Of a stretch of 64,000 nucleotides of DNA, positions 26,325-36,331 are shown one piece after another. The position numbers and the translations under genes are program-made. The notes under the pieces were generated by a model. The model had not been told where the DNA came from, made no database searches, and worked only from the letters and a program-made list of their open reading frames with translations. The stretch is from an uncultured Prevotellaceae bacterium (GTDB lineage: Bacteria; Bacteroidota; Bacteroidia; Bacteroidales; Bacteroidaceae), in assembly GCA_902780635.1 (NCBI GenBank), contig CACZGH010000003.1:62001-126000 (forward strand). Reading direction: 5' to 3'. The first letter of the stretch is position 1; every line of letters begins with the position of its first letter.

Positions 26325-28589
26325 ATGATCAATAATCTGACAAAGGTGGCCCTGCGCTATAGGGCTCTGTTTCTCGACATTAACCGTGAGGACATCAACA
26401 AAAAGTCTGAGGCGACAGTACCTGTGATCGCATTCGTGGCCCGACTGAAGGAGATCGGGTTCTGCGTCAGCGAAGAACTGCTTCATGCCCTTAACGCAGT
26501 ATCTGCCAACAGACTGGCAGATATCACCAAATGCATCAATGAAGTGAAAGGTGTCGACCTCAACTGGGCACCACTCGTCAAAGAATGGAACGTGCCCACT
26601 GGCGAAACAATTGTCGACCACCTCATCACCTTGTTTGCCAACATCTTGGGCGAGAAAGCAGGATTTAAGGGCACCACCCTACCCTGCGGTCATCTCATCC
26701 CTGAAGGCACTTTCCCACTTGAACGCTACAATGGCTGCCCCTTCTGCGGCACGCCATTCCAGACAGCCGACTTTGTCTATAAGGGTCAGGGCAGTAAATT
26801 GAAAGAACTGCGGCTGTTCACTATGGACGACATGAGAAAAACCTTCTTGTCCCTGCTGTCGTCTGCCACTCCCCTCGACGCAACACAAAAAGACTCATTG
26901 GAACAGCTTCTTCAGGTATTCCCACTGCCAGAGCAAATCAACATCTCCATGAAGGAGACCACGATGCTCGTCATCAAACTATTGACAGAGCAGGGAAAGG
27001 CAGAAGAAGCGGCTCCTTTGCTGAAGACCCCTACCGACATTCTCCGTTACCTATGGTATGAGAAAACAGGCTATGTGCAAATCATCGAGCCCAAATCATT
27101 GGTGGCTCATGCCAAATTGTTGTTCAAGCACATGTGCGAGCCATTGGAAGAAGGAGACGATGCTGCAGAGGGCATGAAAAAGAAACTAAAACTGAAATAC
27201 GACCGCAAGACATGTCGGCGGGTGGCTCTGTGGCTGAATGCCATCCCCATGACGGCACAGCAGGCCGCAGAAAACATGAACTCCAAGCGGGGCATGTGGG
27301 TGCGGATGATCCATGCACTCCGTCTGGGTGAATACTCTCGCAAGAAAGGGTTTCAGCATCTGGCTGAGATCCTCGACGTGTTCTACAAGCAAACGTACAC
27401 CACTTGGCAAGGACAAGTGGACAAAGTGCGTGCTGAAAACGATACCGACAAATTGCTGTTTTTGTTGAAGCAACGCCCCGGGCTCTTTGCACGTTGTCTG
27501 TTCGCCACCATGCTCCGTGTCGGCTGCGACAAGACGCTGGCTGCTTTCAATGAGATTGTCGACCAACTGCCCACCCGTCTGCTGTTGTCACTCGGCAATG
27601 CGGCAGATATGTATTTCGACCCGAAACAAGTGCGGCTGGCACGACCCGTCACCGGAGTCATCAAGCAGATAGAGCCTAACAAGTTGCTGACGCTTTACAC
27701 AGATGACGAATGTAAAGCCATGGCTGAAGCCGTCAATAATCTTTACAAATCATCCATGAATCGGCACTTCGCAGCACAGAAGACTGAGGCAAAAACCATC
27801 TTCATCGATCCGTCACTCTACGACATCCCTGTCAGCGTGGGCGACCGCTCTACCACCATCCAAGACACATCGTGCGCCCTGATGGGCACCCACTTCCCCA
27901 TCGAGGGTGATGCCGTCAGGTTATTTCTCCATTGGGGCAAAGGCTTGCACAAACAACATCTTGACATGGATCTGAGCGCACGCATTACTTTACCCAATAA
28001 CGAGATCCATGAATGTGCCTACTACGAACTGACTTGTGTGGGTGCCAAGCACTCCGGCGACATCCGCTCCATCCCTGAAATGGTGGGGACTGCCGAGTAC
28101 ATCGAACTGTCACTGCCGGAACTGGAAAAGGCTCAAGCCCAATATGTGGTCTTCACCTGCAACGCCTACTCCAAGGGGGCACTCTCCCCCAATCTTATGG
28201 TGGGGTGGATGAACTCAGCTTACCCGATGAAAATTTCGGAAAAAAAGGGTGTTGCCTACGACCCGTCATGCGTGCAGCATATCGTCCGTATCAGCGAAGG
28301 CAACCTTTCCAAAGGATTGGTGTTTGGTGTGCTCGACGTACCTAAGCGTGAAATCATTTGGTTGGAGATGCCCTTCACCTCACAAACGTTAAAAGGCGCC
28401 GATCAAGAGTCCATCGAGGCATTGCTTCAAAGGTTGAAGAACAAACTCTCCGTGGGTGAACTCCTTGACATGAAAGCCAAGGCCCAGGGACTGACCCCTG
28501 TGAATACCCCCGAAGAAGCCGATGAGGCATATACCTACGAGTGGGCTCTCAATCCAGCAGAAATAACCAAACTGTTGAGCGGCAACTAA
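26325..28589 (+). CDS. RING-like zinc motif and TerD-like domain protein
   Basis: A 754-residue protein without signal peptide. Near residue 125 it has a RING-like cluster (LPCGHLIPEG then YNGCPFCGTPF: Cys-x-His and Cys-x-x-Cys). The middle is helical. The C-terminal part (about 525-680) resembles a TerD-like fold: LFLHWGKG, HLDMDLSARITLP, KHSGDI, EYIELSL, and VVFTCNAYSKGALSPNLMVGWM. I associate this layout with the MXAN_6230/SCO0854 family of RING-domain proteins, whose function is not known; TerD domains occur in tellurite-resistance and stress-response complexes. It follows the MuiA gene by 73 bp and may share its transcript. It converges with the GH43 gene across 23 bp. Confidence 0.62.
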   Translation: MINNLTKVALRYRALFLDINREDINKKSEATVPVIAFVARLKEIGFCVSEELLHALNAVSANRLADITKCINEVKGVDLNWAPLVKEWNVPTGETIVDHLITLFANILGEKAGFKGTTLPCGHLIPEGTFPLERYNGCPFCGTPFQTADFVYKGQGSKLKELRLFTMDDMRKTFLSLLSSATPLDATQKDSLEQLLQVFPLPEQINISMKETTMLVIKLLTEQGKAEEAAPLLKTPTDILRYLWYEKTGYVQIIEPKSLVAHAKLLFKHMCEPLEEGDDAAEGMKKKLKLKYDRKTCRRVALWLNAIPMTAQQAAENMNSKRGMWVRMIHALRLGEYSRKKGFQHLAEILDVFYKQTYTTWQGQVDKVRAENDTDKLLFLLKQRPGLFARCLFATMLRVGCDKTLAAFNEIVDQLPTRLLLSLGNAADMYFDPKQVRLARPVTGVIKQIEPNKLLTLYTDDECKAMAEAVNNLYKSSMNRHFAAQKTEAKTIFIDPSLYDIPVSVGDRSTTIQDTSCALMGTHFPIEGDAVRLFLHWGKGLHKQHLDMDLSARITLPNNEIHECAYYELTCVGAKHSGDIRSIPEMVGTAEYIELSLPELEKAQAQYVVFTCNAYSKGALSPNLMVGWMNSAYPMKISEKKGVAYDPSCVQHIVRISEGNLSKGLVFGVLDVPKREIIWLEMPFTSQTLKGADQESIEALLQRLKNKLSVGELLDMKAKAQGLTPVNTPEEADEAYTYEWALNPAEITKLLSGN

Positions 28590-28612
28590 AAATCTACTGC
28601 AGCGCAGTGCGA

Positions 28613-29881
28613 CTATTGCCGCCATATTTTCTCGCAACAACGACCCGTTTTTCCGTTCACTTTCAAGATGTATAGCCCCCGCTGTATCATTGACGCATCG
28701 ACAATGGCAGTCTTTTTCGACTCGCCTTTGAGAACCATATTGCCTGATGCATTATACACTTGCCAGGAAAACAAATCGTTATCGGGACTATCGATGCGAT
28801 AATAGCCACCATCGCTCACGTGATTGATGAGATAGGCATTGTCACTCACGGTTTTTTTTTCAGATATGCCATCCTGACTTCCAAAGACAGGCACTTCAGC
28901 CTCGGTGGAGGGTCTCATGCCCTGCACTTGTGGCCAACCGTCATTGCCCCACACGATCTTGTCAAGATAGACCACACGTCCTGCGTCCACATCGGCAGAC
29001 TGATAACCATGATAGAGCATCCATGTCTGTCCGGCATCATCTGTCACCCACTCAGAGCAATGTCCCGGCCCATACACCTCTGGACTTTTGTTGAGCAGTG
29101 GGGAGAAATGGTCACCGACAGCACTTCCTCCGTTTCTGTCCACATAAGGTCCGAAAAGATTGCGTGAGCGGGCCATCACAAGGCGATAGGTGCTGTTGGC
29201 TCCCTCGCAGCAGGAACCTGCCGACCCTATCAAATAGAAAAAGTTGTCGTGTTTCACAATCATGGTTGCCTCGATAAGACCTCCGGCGATTTTCTTTGGT
29301 TGGGCACCCTCCATGATGGAGAGTCCGTCATCAGAGAGTTGCACACCATAGATATCGTGAAAAGATCCCCAGAACAGGTAGTTGCATGAGTCGACTCTGA
29401 TGAAAAAGGGGTCGATGCAGTTTTCTATCCCCACCTCACTGGAGATGAATAGTTTGTGCGCATCGTGGAATCCACCATTCGGGCGATCACTGACAGCCAC
29501 TCCGATGCCACACTCCCATGTCTTTCCCCACTCCGACTTAGAGTAGTAAAGCACATATTTTCCATTGACATAATTGATGTCAGGGGCCCAGATGCCACCA
29601 TTGGGCACAAAGTCCATGGGGCGAGTGGCGTCAGTGAAGGCCGTCCCCGCATATCTCCATGTGACAAGGTCTTTTGACCGATAGATAGGCACATTGTGCG
29701 TATCCTCCGTGGCATAGAGATAAAAGTATCCGTCTGCCGCCTTGATGACAGTAGGATCAGGCAGACTATACTTGATGACAGGATTATAATAAACACTGGC
29801 GCCATCGCCTGCCTGAGCACAGGAGAGTGTGCTCAGGGTCAGGCTGAGGGCCAATAGATATTTCATCAACAGATTGCTCAT
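28613..29881 (-). CDS. GH43 glycoside hydrolase with T9SS-like tail
   Basis: A 422-residue secreted enzyme with a five-bladed propeller of GH43 type. The three catalytic acids are visible: Asp in SLPDPTVIK (base), Asp in ENCIDPFFI (pKa modulator) and Glu in GLIEATMIV (acid). The substrate-channel motif GGIWAPDINYVNGKYVLYYS is also present. GH43 enzymes cut arabinose, xylose or galactofuranose linkages. The C-terminus (VYNASGNMV...GLYILKVNGKTG) is a T9SS type A-like sorting domain, so surface display is likely. It is the last gene of unit U1, 5 bp after the SusE-like gene; an alternative ATG at 29866 would give a tighter signal peptide. Specificity within GH43 is not settled. Confidence 0.88.
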   Translation of the reverse strand: MSNLLMKYLLALSLTLSTLSCAQAGDGASVYYNPVIKYSLPDPTVIKAADGYFYLYATEDTHNVPIYRSKDLVTWRYAGTAFTDATRPMDFVPNGGIWAPDINYVNGKYVLYYSKSEWGKTWECGIGVAVSDRPNGGFHDAHKLFISSEVGIENCIDPFFIRVDSCNYLFWGSFHDIYGVQLSDDGLSIMEGAQPKKIAGGLIEATMIVKHDNFFYLIGSAGSCCEGANSTYRLVMARSRNLFGPYVDRNGGSAVGDHFSPLLNKSPEVYGPGHCSEWVTDDAGQTWMLYHGYQSADVDAGRVVYLDKIVWGNDGWPQVQGMRPSTEAEVPVFGSQDGISEKKTVSDNAYLINHVSDGGYYRIDSPDNDLFSWQVYNASGNMVLKGESKKTAIVDASMIQRGLYILKVNGKTGRCCEKIWRQ

Positions 29882-29886
29882 AAGCT

Positions 29887-31017
29887 TTAGTTAGCTGGTT
29901 CAAACTTGGTCCACATATCATCAGCGAGAAGACACATGGTGAACGTGTATCTGCCGCTAACAGAAGGCACCCACTTCAGGTCGCCACCATCATCCTGGAA
30001 ACGATACATGAGCAGCTCGTGATTGACCAGAGGGTCGGCATTCTCGGTTGGAGCATAGAAGAACTGGTCTCCCCAGCCATTTCCAAGTCCAATCTTGAAT
30101 TCACCACCCGCGATGAAATCACCTGTCCACGCATAGAGATAAGGCTCACGTGCAGACCCTACCATCTCCAGTCGTCCTGACGAAGTGTTGGTGTTCCATC
30201 CCACAGAGCATCCATTACCACAAATCCAGATCAGACCCGGTGTGGGCAACTGGATAATGTTGAGCACACGGCAGTCATTGAAGTCGGAGTTGGTGTCGAC
30301 AATCACCGTACGCATACCTGTGGCATCGTTCCTAAACTCATTGATGTTGCCATCAACCACATACTCCAACTGTTGGCCACCAGCCGTGCCGTAAGCAGGA
30401 TAAGGCTCTGAAGTAGTGGTGAAATGATAGGTGCAAGGCACCATGTTAAAGGAGACCTCGTAGATGCCAGTACCGAGTTGTCGTTGCTCCAGTTTCTGTG
30501 TTGTCGCATTGCCTGCGTCGTCAGTAATCACCATATAGAGGAATGCAGGATACTTCTCATAGCCTGTCACCGTCAGTTCAACTGTCGACACCTCTGGTTT
30601 CACATATTTGGTCTCATTTTGCACATTACTCAACACTTGTGCCGTCACTTTCACAGGATTTCCTGGGAGTGCCCATTTGGCCACCATGGAGTTGAGCTGG
30701 TCGTGTGTGAGCGTGAGAGAGAGATTGGTACCCACGTCGATATAGTCAGACTTATCATCCTTCATTGCCGATGGATAAAGGCATACTTTATAGGTCACCA
30801 CATCAGAGGGGGAGATAGGACTTGTCGCAGCATCCCAAGTGAAGGTGACAGCACCCTGATCGGCGATGCCCTTGTTGAGGACAACAGACTCTACCGAGCC
30901 CTTGATATGCATCTCATCAGGATAAGATGGCAGTTGGAACATCTCGGGATCCTCATTGCAAGCTATGAAAGACATCGACAGACACAGCAAGCAGAATATA
31001 TGACTGAAATATTTCAT
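29887..31017 (-). CDS. SusE/SusF-like glycan-binding lipoprotein
   Basis: A 376-residue lipoprotein from the ATG at 31017 (the frame extends to a TTG at 31029, less likely). The lipobox is SFIAC followed by NED. The N-terminal part is the SusE FnIII-like domain (about 35-130: VVLNKGIADQGAVTFTWDAA, VTYKVCLYP). Two further beta-sandwich domains of SusE/F type follow, ending in PYLYAWTGDFIAGGEFKIGL. It follows SusD by 17 bp in unit U1. Role: surface binding of the target glycan beside SusCD. The ligand cannot be read from the sequence. Confidence 0.83.
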   Translation of the reverse strand: MKYFSHIFCLLCLSMSFIACNEDPEMFQLPSYPDEMHIKGSVESVVLNKGIADQGAVTFTWDAATSPISPSDVVTYKVCLYPSAMKDDKSDYIDVGTNLSLTLTHDQLNSMVAKWALPGNPVKVTAQVLSNVQNETKYVKPEVSTVELTVTGYEKYPAFLYMVITDDAGNATTQKLEQRQLGTGIYEVSFNMVPCTYHFTTTSEPYPAYGTAGGQQLEYVVDGNINEFRNDATGMRTVIVDTNSDFNDCRVLNIIQLPTPGLIWICGNGCSVGWNTNTSSGRLEMVGSAREPYLYAWTGDFIAGGEFKIGLGNGWGDQFFYAPTENADPLVNHELLMYRFQDDGGDLKWVPSVSGRYTFTMCLLADDMWTKFEPAN

Positions 31018-31034
31018 AAGGCTTATCAACTATT

Positions 31035-32984
31035 CTAATTGTTTTTATTTTCTTCATCTTTCTCTACGACCCAGAACGGAGCCTCACGCAGATTAGGATT
31101 CTTCTCATACTCATCAATATAGATAGGCATCCAGTAATACTGGCGTTTCCATACACGTGTCTGGTATACAGTACGCTTGAAGAACTCTTGTTGGGTGCGT
31201 CCCTGGAAGTTCATACCATAGTCGTCACCACACATCTCAGGCAGATTCTCAGCGTCTTTCCATCTTCTGATATCATACCAGCGGTTGTTCTCGCAGCACA
31301 ATTCCACGCGACGCTCGGCACGCACCACACGCCGTACATCCTCCTGCGAGTTGTCCACATGGATGTATTCCTCGTCAGTGAGTGGCACCTCACTCATCGT
31401 GTACTTTCTCACACCCGCACGCTCACGGATGCGATTCACATACTCCAAAGCAGTCTGCCTTGCATCATAGGTGTCATAAGCTTCGTTGAGGGACTCAGCG
31501 TAGTCAAGATAGGTGAACGCCAGACGATAGGTGAAACCCTGTCGTTCGGTGATGGCCCCGGTGAGATAATTGTCGAGCACGTTGAGACCTTTTCTTACGA
31601 GGTAACCATTCTGAGGTGCGTCGTGTGGTGAAGAGGTCTGCACATTGTCGCGACCACCATTGAAGAAGTTGTATTTGCGGTTGCCGACAGCCAGCCATGA
31701 CCCATGGAAAGACACAGCGTTGTAGAATCGGGGCTCACGATTGCAGTACATATTGTAGGTGCCGCGAGAGGTGACCTCGCCTGGCACGCCGGTGCCAAAC
31801 TCCCAAGAAGTAGTATTCGAACGGTTGTCGACCACTGAAGAGAAGCCTTCCTCCACATAACCGGAGTTGGGGTCTGAGATAGGCAGTCCGTTCTTAGTGA
31901 AGAAGGCGTCGACAAGACCCTGATAGACACCCAGTCCATTACCGCCACCATATTCACGCACAGATACTGTACGCAGGAAGGTGTCACGATAGCTATTACC
32001 TTTGGTCACAGGGAAGGTGATCTCATGATTGCCCTCACTCCATCTCTTGATATGCACATTGTAAGTGGAGAGGAAGGGGTCGATACCACCCTGGGGACCT
32101 GCTTCTGTATAGAGCGCATAGCCGGCTTTCTCAGCCTCTTCGATACATAGTTTGCAGGCTTCCACCGCTTTCACCCATTTTTGCGGGTCGTAGGAAGGAT
32201 TGAAAATCTGCTCACCTTTGTCGTTCACATAGTCGGTATACCATGGATTACCATTCACCAGTGGGCTGGCCGCGAAGAGCAGCATACGTGAACGTACGGT
32301 AAGAGCCATGATGCGATTGATACGTCCGTATTTTGAAGGATCATCGTAGACGGCTGGCAATGCCATGGCTGCATCGTACATCTCCTTGTCACAATAGGCA
32401 ACGACATCATCAAACTTCGATTGTCCTACCATCAGGTCGGAGAGTTCGAAATCGGTCGGTGCGATATAGTCTGGAGTGAAAGGTATACCACCATAGTTTT
32501 CTGCCATCTGCCACCAGGCATAAGCACAGAGAAACTTCACCTCGTTTTTCATATTGTCGATTTCCGACTGTGGCAGGTCGTGGTCGGGCATCGCCTTCGC
32601 CATGTTGTTGAAGATATAGCCATGACGGATATATCTTGGCATCATGTGCCACAAATTGCCGCCCCAGGTAGAGTTGATGGTCCACTGTCCAAGGATTTTG
32701 GGTATCACGCCATTCCAGTCCCACTGTTGCCATCTTGCAGAGGGGGTGATATCATCGGCGAACACCTCGTAACCATCGGCGGTGAGGGCCCACTTGTCAG
32801 GATTGTGGATGATATTATAGACGTAGCTCAGCCAAGAGTACACCTTGTCGCGGTTCTCAAATACCATCTCTGTGGTAAGCTCCGTATCGGGCTCTTTGTC
32901 CAGATAGTCAGAGCATGACTGTGTGAGTGGCATCATCATCAGTACCATCACCACCCATATATATTGTTTCATCTTTTTCATCAT
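31035..32984 (-). CDS. SusD-like outer-membrane glycan-binding lipoprotein
   Basis: A 649-residue lipoprotein (LTQSC lipobox followed by SDYLDKEPDTELT, the standard SusD start). TPR-like helices carry the family blocks VKFLCAYAWWQMAENYGGIP, LAFTYLDYAESLNEAYD, YVNRIRERAGV and VVRAERRVELCCENNRWYDIRRW. It follows SusC after 28 bp and forms the lid of the SusCD importer. It is longer than most SusD proteins (about 520-600), with extra loops in the middle. U1 carries the only SusCD pair of the right-hand PUL, so all four units must depend on it for import. Confidence 0.95.
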   Translation of the reverse strand: MMKKMKQYIWVVMVLMMMPLTQSCSDYLDKEPDTELTTEMVFENRDKVYSWLSYVYNIIHNPDKWALTADGYEVFADDITPSARWQQWDWNGVIPKILGQWTINSTWGGNLWHMMPRYIRHGYIFNNMAKAMPDHDLPQSEIDNMKNEVKFLCAYAWWQMAENYGGIPFTPDYIAPTDFELSDLMVGQSKFDDVVAYCDKEMYDAAMALPAVYDDPSKYGRINRIMALTVRSRMLLFAASPLVNGNPWYTDYVNDKGEQIFNPSYDPQKWVKAVEACKLCIEEAEKAGYALYTEAGPQGGIDPFLSTYNVHIKRWSEGNHEITFPVTKGNSYRDTFLRTVSVREYGGGNGLGVYQGLVDAFFTKNGLPISDPNSGYVEEGFSSVVDNRSNTTSWEFGTGVPGEVTSRGTYNMYCNREPRFYNAVSFHGSWLAVGNRKYNFFNGGRDNVQTSSPHDAPQNGYLVRKGLNVLDNYLTGAITERQGFTYRLAFTYLDYAESLNEAYDTYDARQTALEYVNRIRERAGVRKYTMSEVPLTDEEYIHVDNSQEDVRRVVRAERRVELCCENNRWYDIRRWKDAENLPEMCGDDYGMNFQGRTQQEFFKRTVYQTRVWKRQYYWMPIYIDEYEKNPNLREAPFWVVEKDEENKNN

Positions 32985-33012
32985 TAACTATTTTTATACG
33001 ATTCCACTTCCA

Positions 33013-36000
33013 TTAAAAATTCACATCGATTCCGAACATCACTGAGCGATTCATGGGGTACCTCAATCCGTCATTGGTGCCCAACTCAGGATCCCAAAGT
33101 TTGAACGAGGAAAGGCAGAAGAGGTTGTTGCCACTGACAAACACCCTGCAACTCTTGACATACAGTTTCTCAAACCATGCTTTGGGGAAGGTGTAACCCA
33201 CCTCAACCGTCTTGCATCTGAGGAAGCTCATATCTTTCTTCCACCATGTGGAGCGGCGGTAGTTGTTGACATTGGGTCCATAACTGAGACGAGGCCAGAA
33301 AGCGTAGGCGTCTTGATTCTCTGAGGTCCATCTGTCATCGATGTTATAGGAGTAGGCATTGCCTTCAGTGGTCGTACCACCACCAGGCAGGAAGTAGGGC
33401 TGTCCACCAATGACGCGATACAAGTCGCCTGCACCTTGGAAGAAGAAATTGAAGTCGATATTCTTATAGCTCACCACACCACCGAAGCCATATACGATGC
33501 GCGGGTCTTCTGTGCCACCGATATATCCTTCGTCTTCTTCTGTGATGACACCATCATGATTGACATCCACATATTTGATGTCGCCAGGGTGTAACGTCAC
33601 AGCACCCACACCCTCCTGTGAGGGGATGCCCGACTTGAGTGTACCGTCGGCATTGAAGTCTTCGGGCATAAAGAGACGTTCTGCGGTGAGGCCCCAGAGC
33701 TCATTCATCGAGCGTCCTGTCTGAGAGCGATGAGTACCCTTGAGCACCTCAGGCTCGTCCTTCTCCAGCACCTTGTTTCTGGCGTAGGTGAAGTTGCCGT
33801 ATGCTGATGTAAACCAGTTCTTGTTCCACTGCTTGTGCACATTGAGCGTCATCTCAATACCATGGTTGGTCACTTGGCCGAAGTTAGCCCAAGGTGATGT
33901 GACGAAACCACTCTGAGTAGGAATGATGGTGCGCTGCATGAAGATGTCCTTACGCTTCTCCTTGAAGATGTCAAAGTTGAAGTCAATCATATTCCACAAG
34001 CCCAGTTCGAAACCTAAATTCTGTTTCGTCACCGTCTCCCAAGTCAGATTGTCGACACCTATGTCACCCTCAGTGATACCACTGTAGCTACGCTGTCCGG
34101 TGGTGCCCCATGTGTAACCCTCCTGGTCGGTGTAGAGTGTGCCAAGATAAGCAAAACGGCGGCCACCGATGTTGTCATCACCAGCCTGACCGATACTGGC
34201 ACGGAACTTGATCTTATTGAAGGTCTTCTTCATCTTCTCCATGAACGGTTCCTCACTCAAGAGCCAGCCAATGGCGAAGGAGGGGAAGAAACCAAAACGC
34301 TTTCCTTTGGCAAAGTTTTCTGAGCCATTATAACCGAAGTTGAACTCAGCCACATAGCGATTGTCATAGGTGCCAGAGAGACGTCCGGCGATACCTTGCT
34401 TACGATAGTCCTGGATGCTGCCATCATCGTATGCCTGCTGGTTGTAAAGCAAGATGGCATCTATATCCAACTTTCCAAAACGGCGGTTGTACATCACATC
34501 AGCCTCGAAATAGACGTTGGTGTTTCCATACTCACCATTGTTGTAACTGCCCATTGACTCATCACCAGTCTCAAACTGGCTGTAAATGAGGTTGCCTTCT
34601 TCGTCACGGCCTGTTGCAGGAAATACGGTGCCGGGGTTGGCGGTACGTCCACGTGAACTGCGGTTCCAGCGGTCGAAACTGAAGAGCGCCTTGGCCTTCA
34701 GACCCGGAGTGATCATCTTCAGATCCTGCTCCACGCTGAACAGTGTCTGCAACTTGGACGATGTGATGAAATCATAACCCTGTTGTGTGACGGTGCGCCA
34801 GGGGTTAGCTCTGTTGGAGATGACGGGGATGGCACCGTCGCTATACCTTGCAGGATGCACAAATGGCAGCGTGCGGAAAGCCTCACCAAAAGCGCCATCG
34901 GTGTTACAGCGTTGTTTCTTGAACCTGTTAAGATATCCACCGATATTGACCCTGAGCATGGTGGTCTTCGTCACATCCATATCGATATTCGTGCGAAGGT
35001 TGAACTGCTGGTTGTTGGTAGCATTGTCGGTGAGCAAAGTCTTGTCCTGCTCCAATATACCTGTCTCCCTAAAATAAGAAGCGACAATAGAATAGCGGAG
35101 GAAGTCGGAACCACCACTGATATCAAGGTTGCCACGTGTGGTGTAAGCATAGTCCTTGGTGATGGCGTCCACCCAGTTGACATCAGGATAGAGGTCGGGG
35201 TCATAGCCTGAACGGGTGCGGTCTACTTGCAGCTGTGTGAAAGGCTGGGCTATGCCATCTTGTACGGCCAGCTGATTGAGCAGCGACATATAGTCGGGCG
35301 CACTGAGAAATTCGGGCATTTTTGTAGGCTCATTGATCGAATGCTCCACATGAAATCTCACCTGAGGGGCACCAATTTTACCTCTTTTAGTGGTGATGAC
35401 AATCACACCGTTGGCACCTCTCACACCGTACATGGCCGAAGCGGAGGCATCTTTCAGGATGGAGAAAGACTCGATTTCTGCCACATCCACATTATTAAGG
35501 TCTCTGGCCACACCGTCTATCAAAATAAGTGGATTGTTGTTGCCTGAGAAGGTGGAGATACCACGAATCCAGAAATTGGAGTCATCATATCCTGGCTCAC
35601 CCGAGCGCTGGATACCAATCACACCGCTCAGCTTACCAGCCAGGTTGTTGGACAAGGTACGTGTGGTACCAAATTTCAGTTCTGTAGGATTGATGGTTTC
35701 GATAGAACCGATGATAGAGGCTTTTTTCTGGCTGCTATAACCTGTCACCACCACCTCTTCAAACTCATTGGCGTCTTCTTCCAACATCACATTGAGCAGC
35801 TTGGCGCCATTGACCTTCACTTGCTTCTTCTTGAATCCCACATACGTAAATTCGAGTGTGGCATTGTTTTGAGCAGGCACGTCAATATGGAACATACCAT
35901 CAATGTCGGTGATGGCAAGGTTTTCAGTTCCCAGAGCAGAGACAGTAACACCGATAAGTGGTTGCTTCTCTTGATCGACGACAAGACCTGTGACTTGAGA

Positions 36001-36138
36001 CATTTTAACTTTTTGTTGAACCTGAGCGACAGACTCCGTCAACAGCGGACCAGACGTCAGCATGGTAAGGGTACACAAACATGTCGCGCCCGCTGGTAGC
36101 CATGAACGGCAAAATTTGAATAATTGTTTTTTCATCAT
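33013..36138 (-). CDS. SusC-like TonB-dependent oligosaccharide importer
   Basis: A 1041-residue outer-membrane receptor from the ATG at 36138. The frame extends to a TTG at 36180, but the predicted -7 box (36178-36185) covers it, so it cannot be used. Order: signal peptide, CarboxypepD_reg domain (MSQVTGLVVDQEKQPLIGVTV), TonB-box-like FEEVVVTGY, plug (NPLILIDGVARDLNNVD, SFSILKDASASAMYGVRGANGVIVITTKRG), and a barrel ending GIDVNF. It imports oligosaccharides released at the surface by the enzymes of units U2-U4, powered by TonB-ExbBD. First gene of unit U1. Confidence 0.96.
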   Translation of the reverse strand: MMKKQLFKFCRSWLPAGATCLCTLTMLTSGPLLTESVAQVQQKVKMSQVTGLVVDQEKQPLIGVTVSALGTENLAITDIDGMFHIDVPAQNNATLEFTYVGFKKKQVKVNGAKLLNVMLEEDANEFEEVVVTGYSSQKKASIIGSIETINPTELKFGTTRTLSNNLAGKLSGVIGIQRSGEPGYDDSNFWIRGISTFSGNNNPLILIDGVARDLNNVDVAEIESFSILKDASASAMYGVRGANGVIVITTKRGKIGAPQVRFHVEHSINEPTKMPEFLSAPDYMSLLNQLAVQDGIAQPFTQLQVDRTRSGYDPDLYPDVNWVDAITKDYAYTTRGNLDISGGSDFLRYSIVASYFRETGILEQDKTLLTDNATNNQQFNLRTNIDMDVTKTTMLRVNIGGYLNRFKKQRCNTDGAFGEAFRTLPFVHPARYSDGAIPVISNRANPWRTVTQQGYDFITSSKLQTLFSVEQDLKMITPGLKAKALFSFDRWNRSSRGRTANPGTVFPATGRDEEGNLIYSQFETGDESMGSYNNGEYGNTNVYFEADVMYNRRFGKLDIDAILLYNQQAYDDGSIQDYRKQGIAGRLSGTYDNRYVAEFNFGYNGSENFAKGKRFGFFPSFAIGWLLSEEPFMEKMKKTFNKIKFRASIGQAGDDNIGGRRFAYLGTLYTDQEGYTWGTTGQRSYSGITEGDIGVDNLTWETVTKQNLGFELGLWNMIDFNFDIFKEKRKDIFMQRTIIPTQSGFVTSPWANFGQVTNHGIEMTLNVHKQWNKNWFTSAYGNFTYARNKVLEKDEPEVLKGTHRSQTGRSMNELWGLTAERLFMPEDFNADGTLKSGIPSQEGVGAVTLHPGDIKYVDVNHDGVITEEDEGYIGGTEDPRIVYGFGGVVSYKNIDFNFFFQGAGDLYRVIGGQPYFLPGGGTTTEGNAYSYNIDDRWTSENQDAYAFWPRLSYGPNVNNYRRSTWWKKDMSFLRCKTVEVGYTFPKAWFEKLYVKSCRVFVSGNNLFCLSSFKLWDPELGTNDGLRYPMNRSVMFGIDVNF

Positions 36139-36177
36139 ATAGAGTATTGTTAAATCTTTGTTTCGACAATTCTTTTG

Positions 36178-36305
36178 CAAAATTAACTCTTATACGCATA
36201 TATGCGCTATTTAATGATGTTTGTATAAGTCGAATATCATTATATCTATATAAAAGTATTTGATTATCAGGTATTTAAAAAAAATCACCCTATACTCGTG
36301 TATAA
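36178..36305 (-). promoter_or_regulatory. U1 promoter region with tripartite element
   Basis: Read toward susC: distal TTATACA (complement of 36299-36305, preceded by ATATTTCCG), a TGATAATCA dyad (centre 36265), proximal TTATACA (36222-36228) and a -7 box TAATTTTG (36178-36185) followed by CAA. Spacings are 37 bp distal to dyad, 40 bp dyad to proximal, and 43.5 bp proximal to -7 centre. The same layout precedes U2, U3 and U4, so this is probably the binding site of a shared activator. No -33 TTTG was seen, as expected for an activator-dependent promoter. Confidence 0.72.
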
Positions 36306-36320
36306 CGGAAATATAGGGTG
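36277..36320 (-). terminator. Terminator of unit U2
   Basis: CACCCTATA (36286-36294) and TATAGGGTG (36312-36320) form the stem. On the minus strand a T8 run follows (36277-36284). It lies 12 bp after the stop of the six-hairpin gene. The distal TTATACA element of the U1 promoter falls in the loop, so terminator and regulatory site share DNA. Confidence 0.75.
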
Positions 36321-36331
36321 AGTGTTGTCGG

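Noticed and set aside
28752..28758. Another TTATACA inside the GH43 gene
   Set aside because: It is on the opposite strand, within coding sequence, and has no partner element at the 77-bp spacing.
36139..36180. SusC start at the TTG at 36180
   Set aside because: The -7 box lies at 36178-36185, so the codon would be upstream of the transcript; ATG 36138 begins a good signal peptide.
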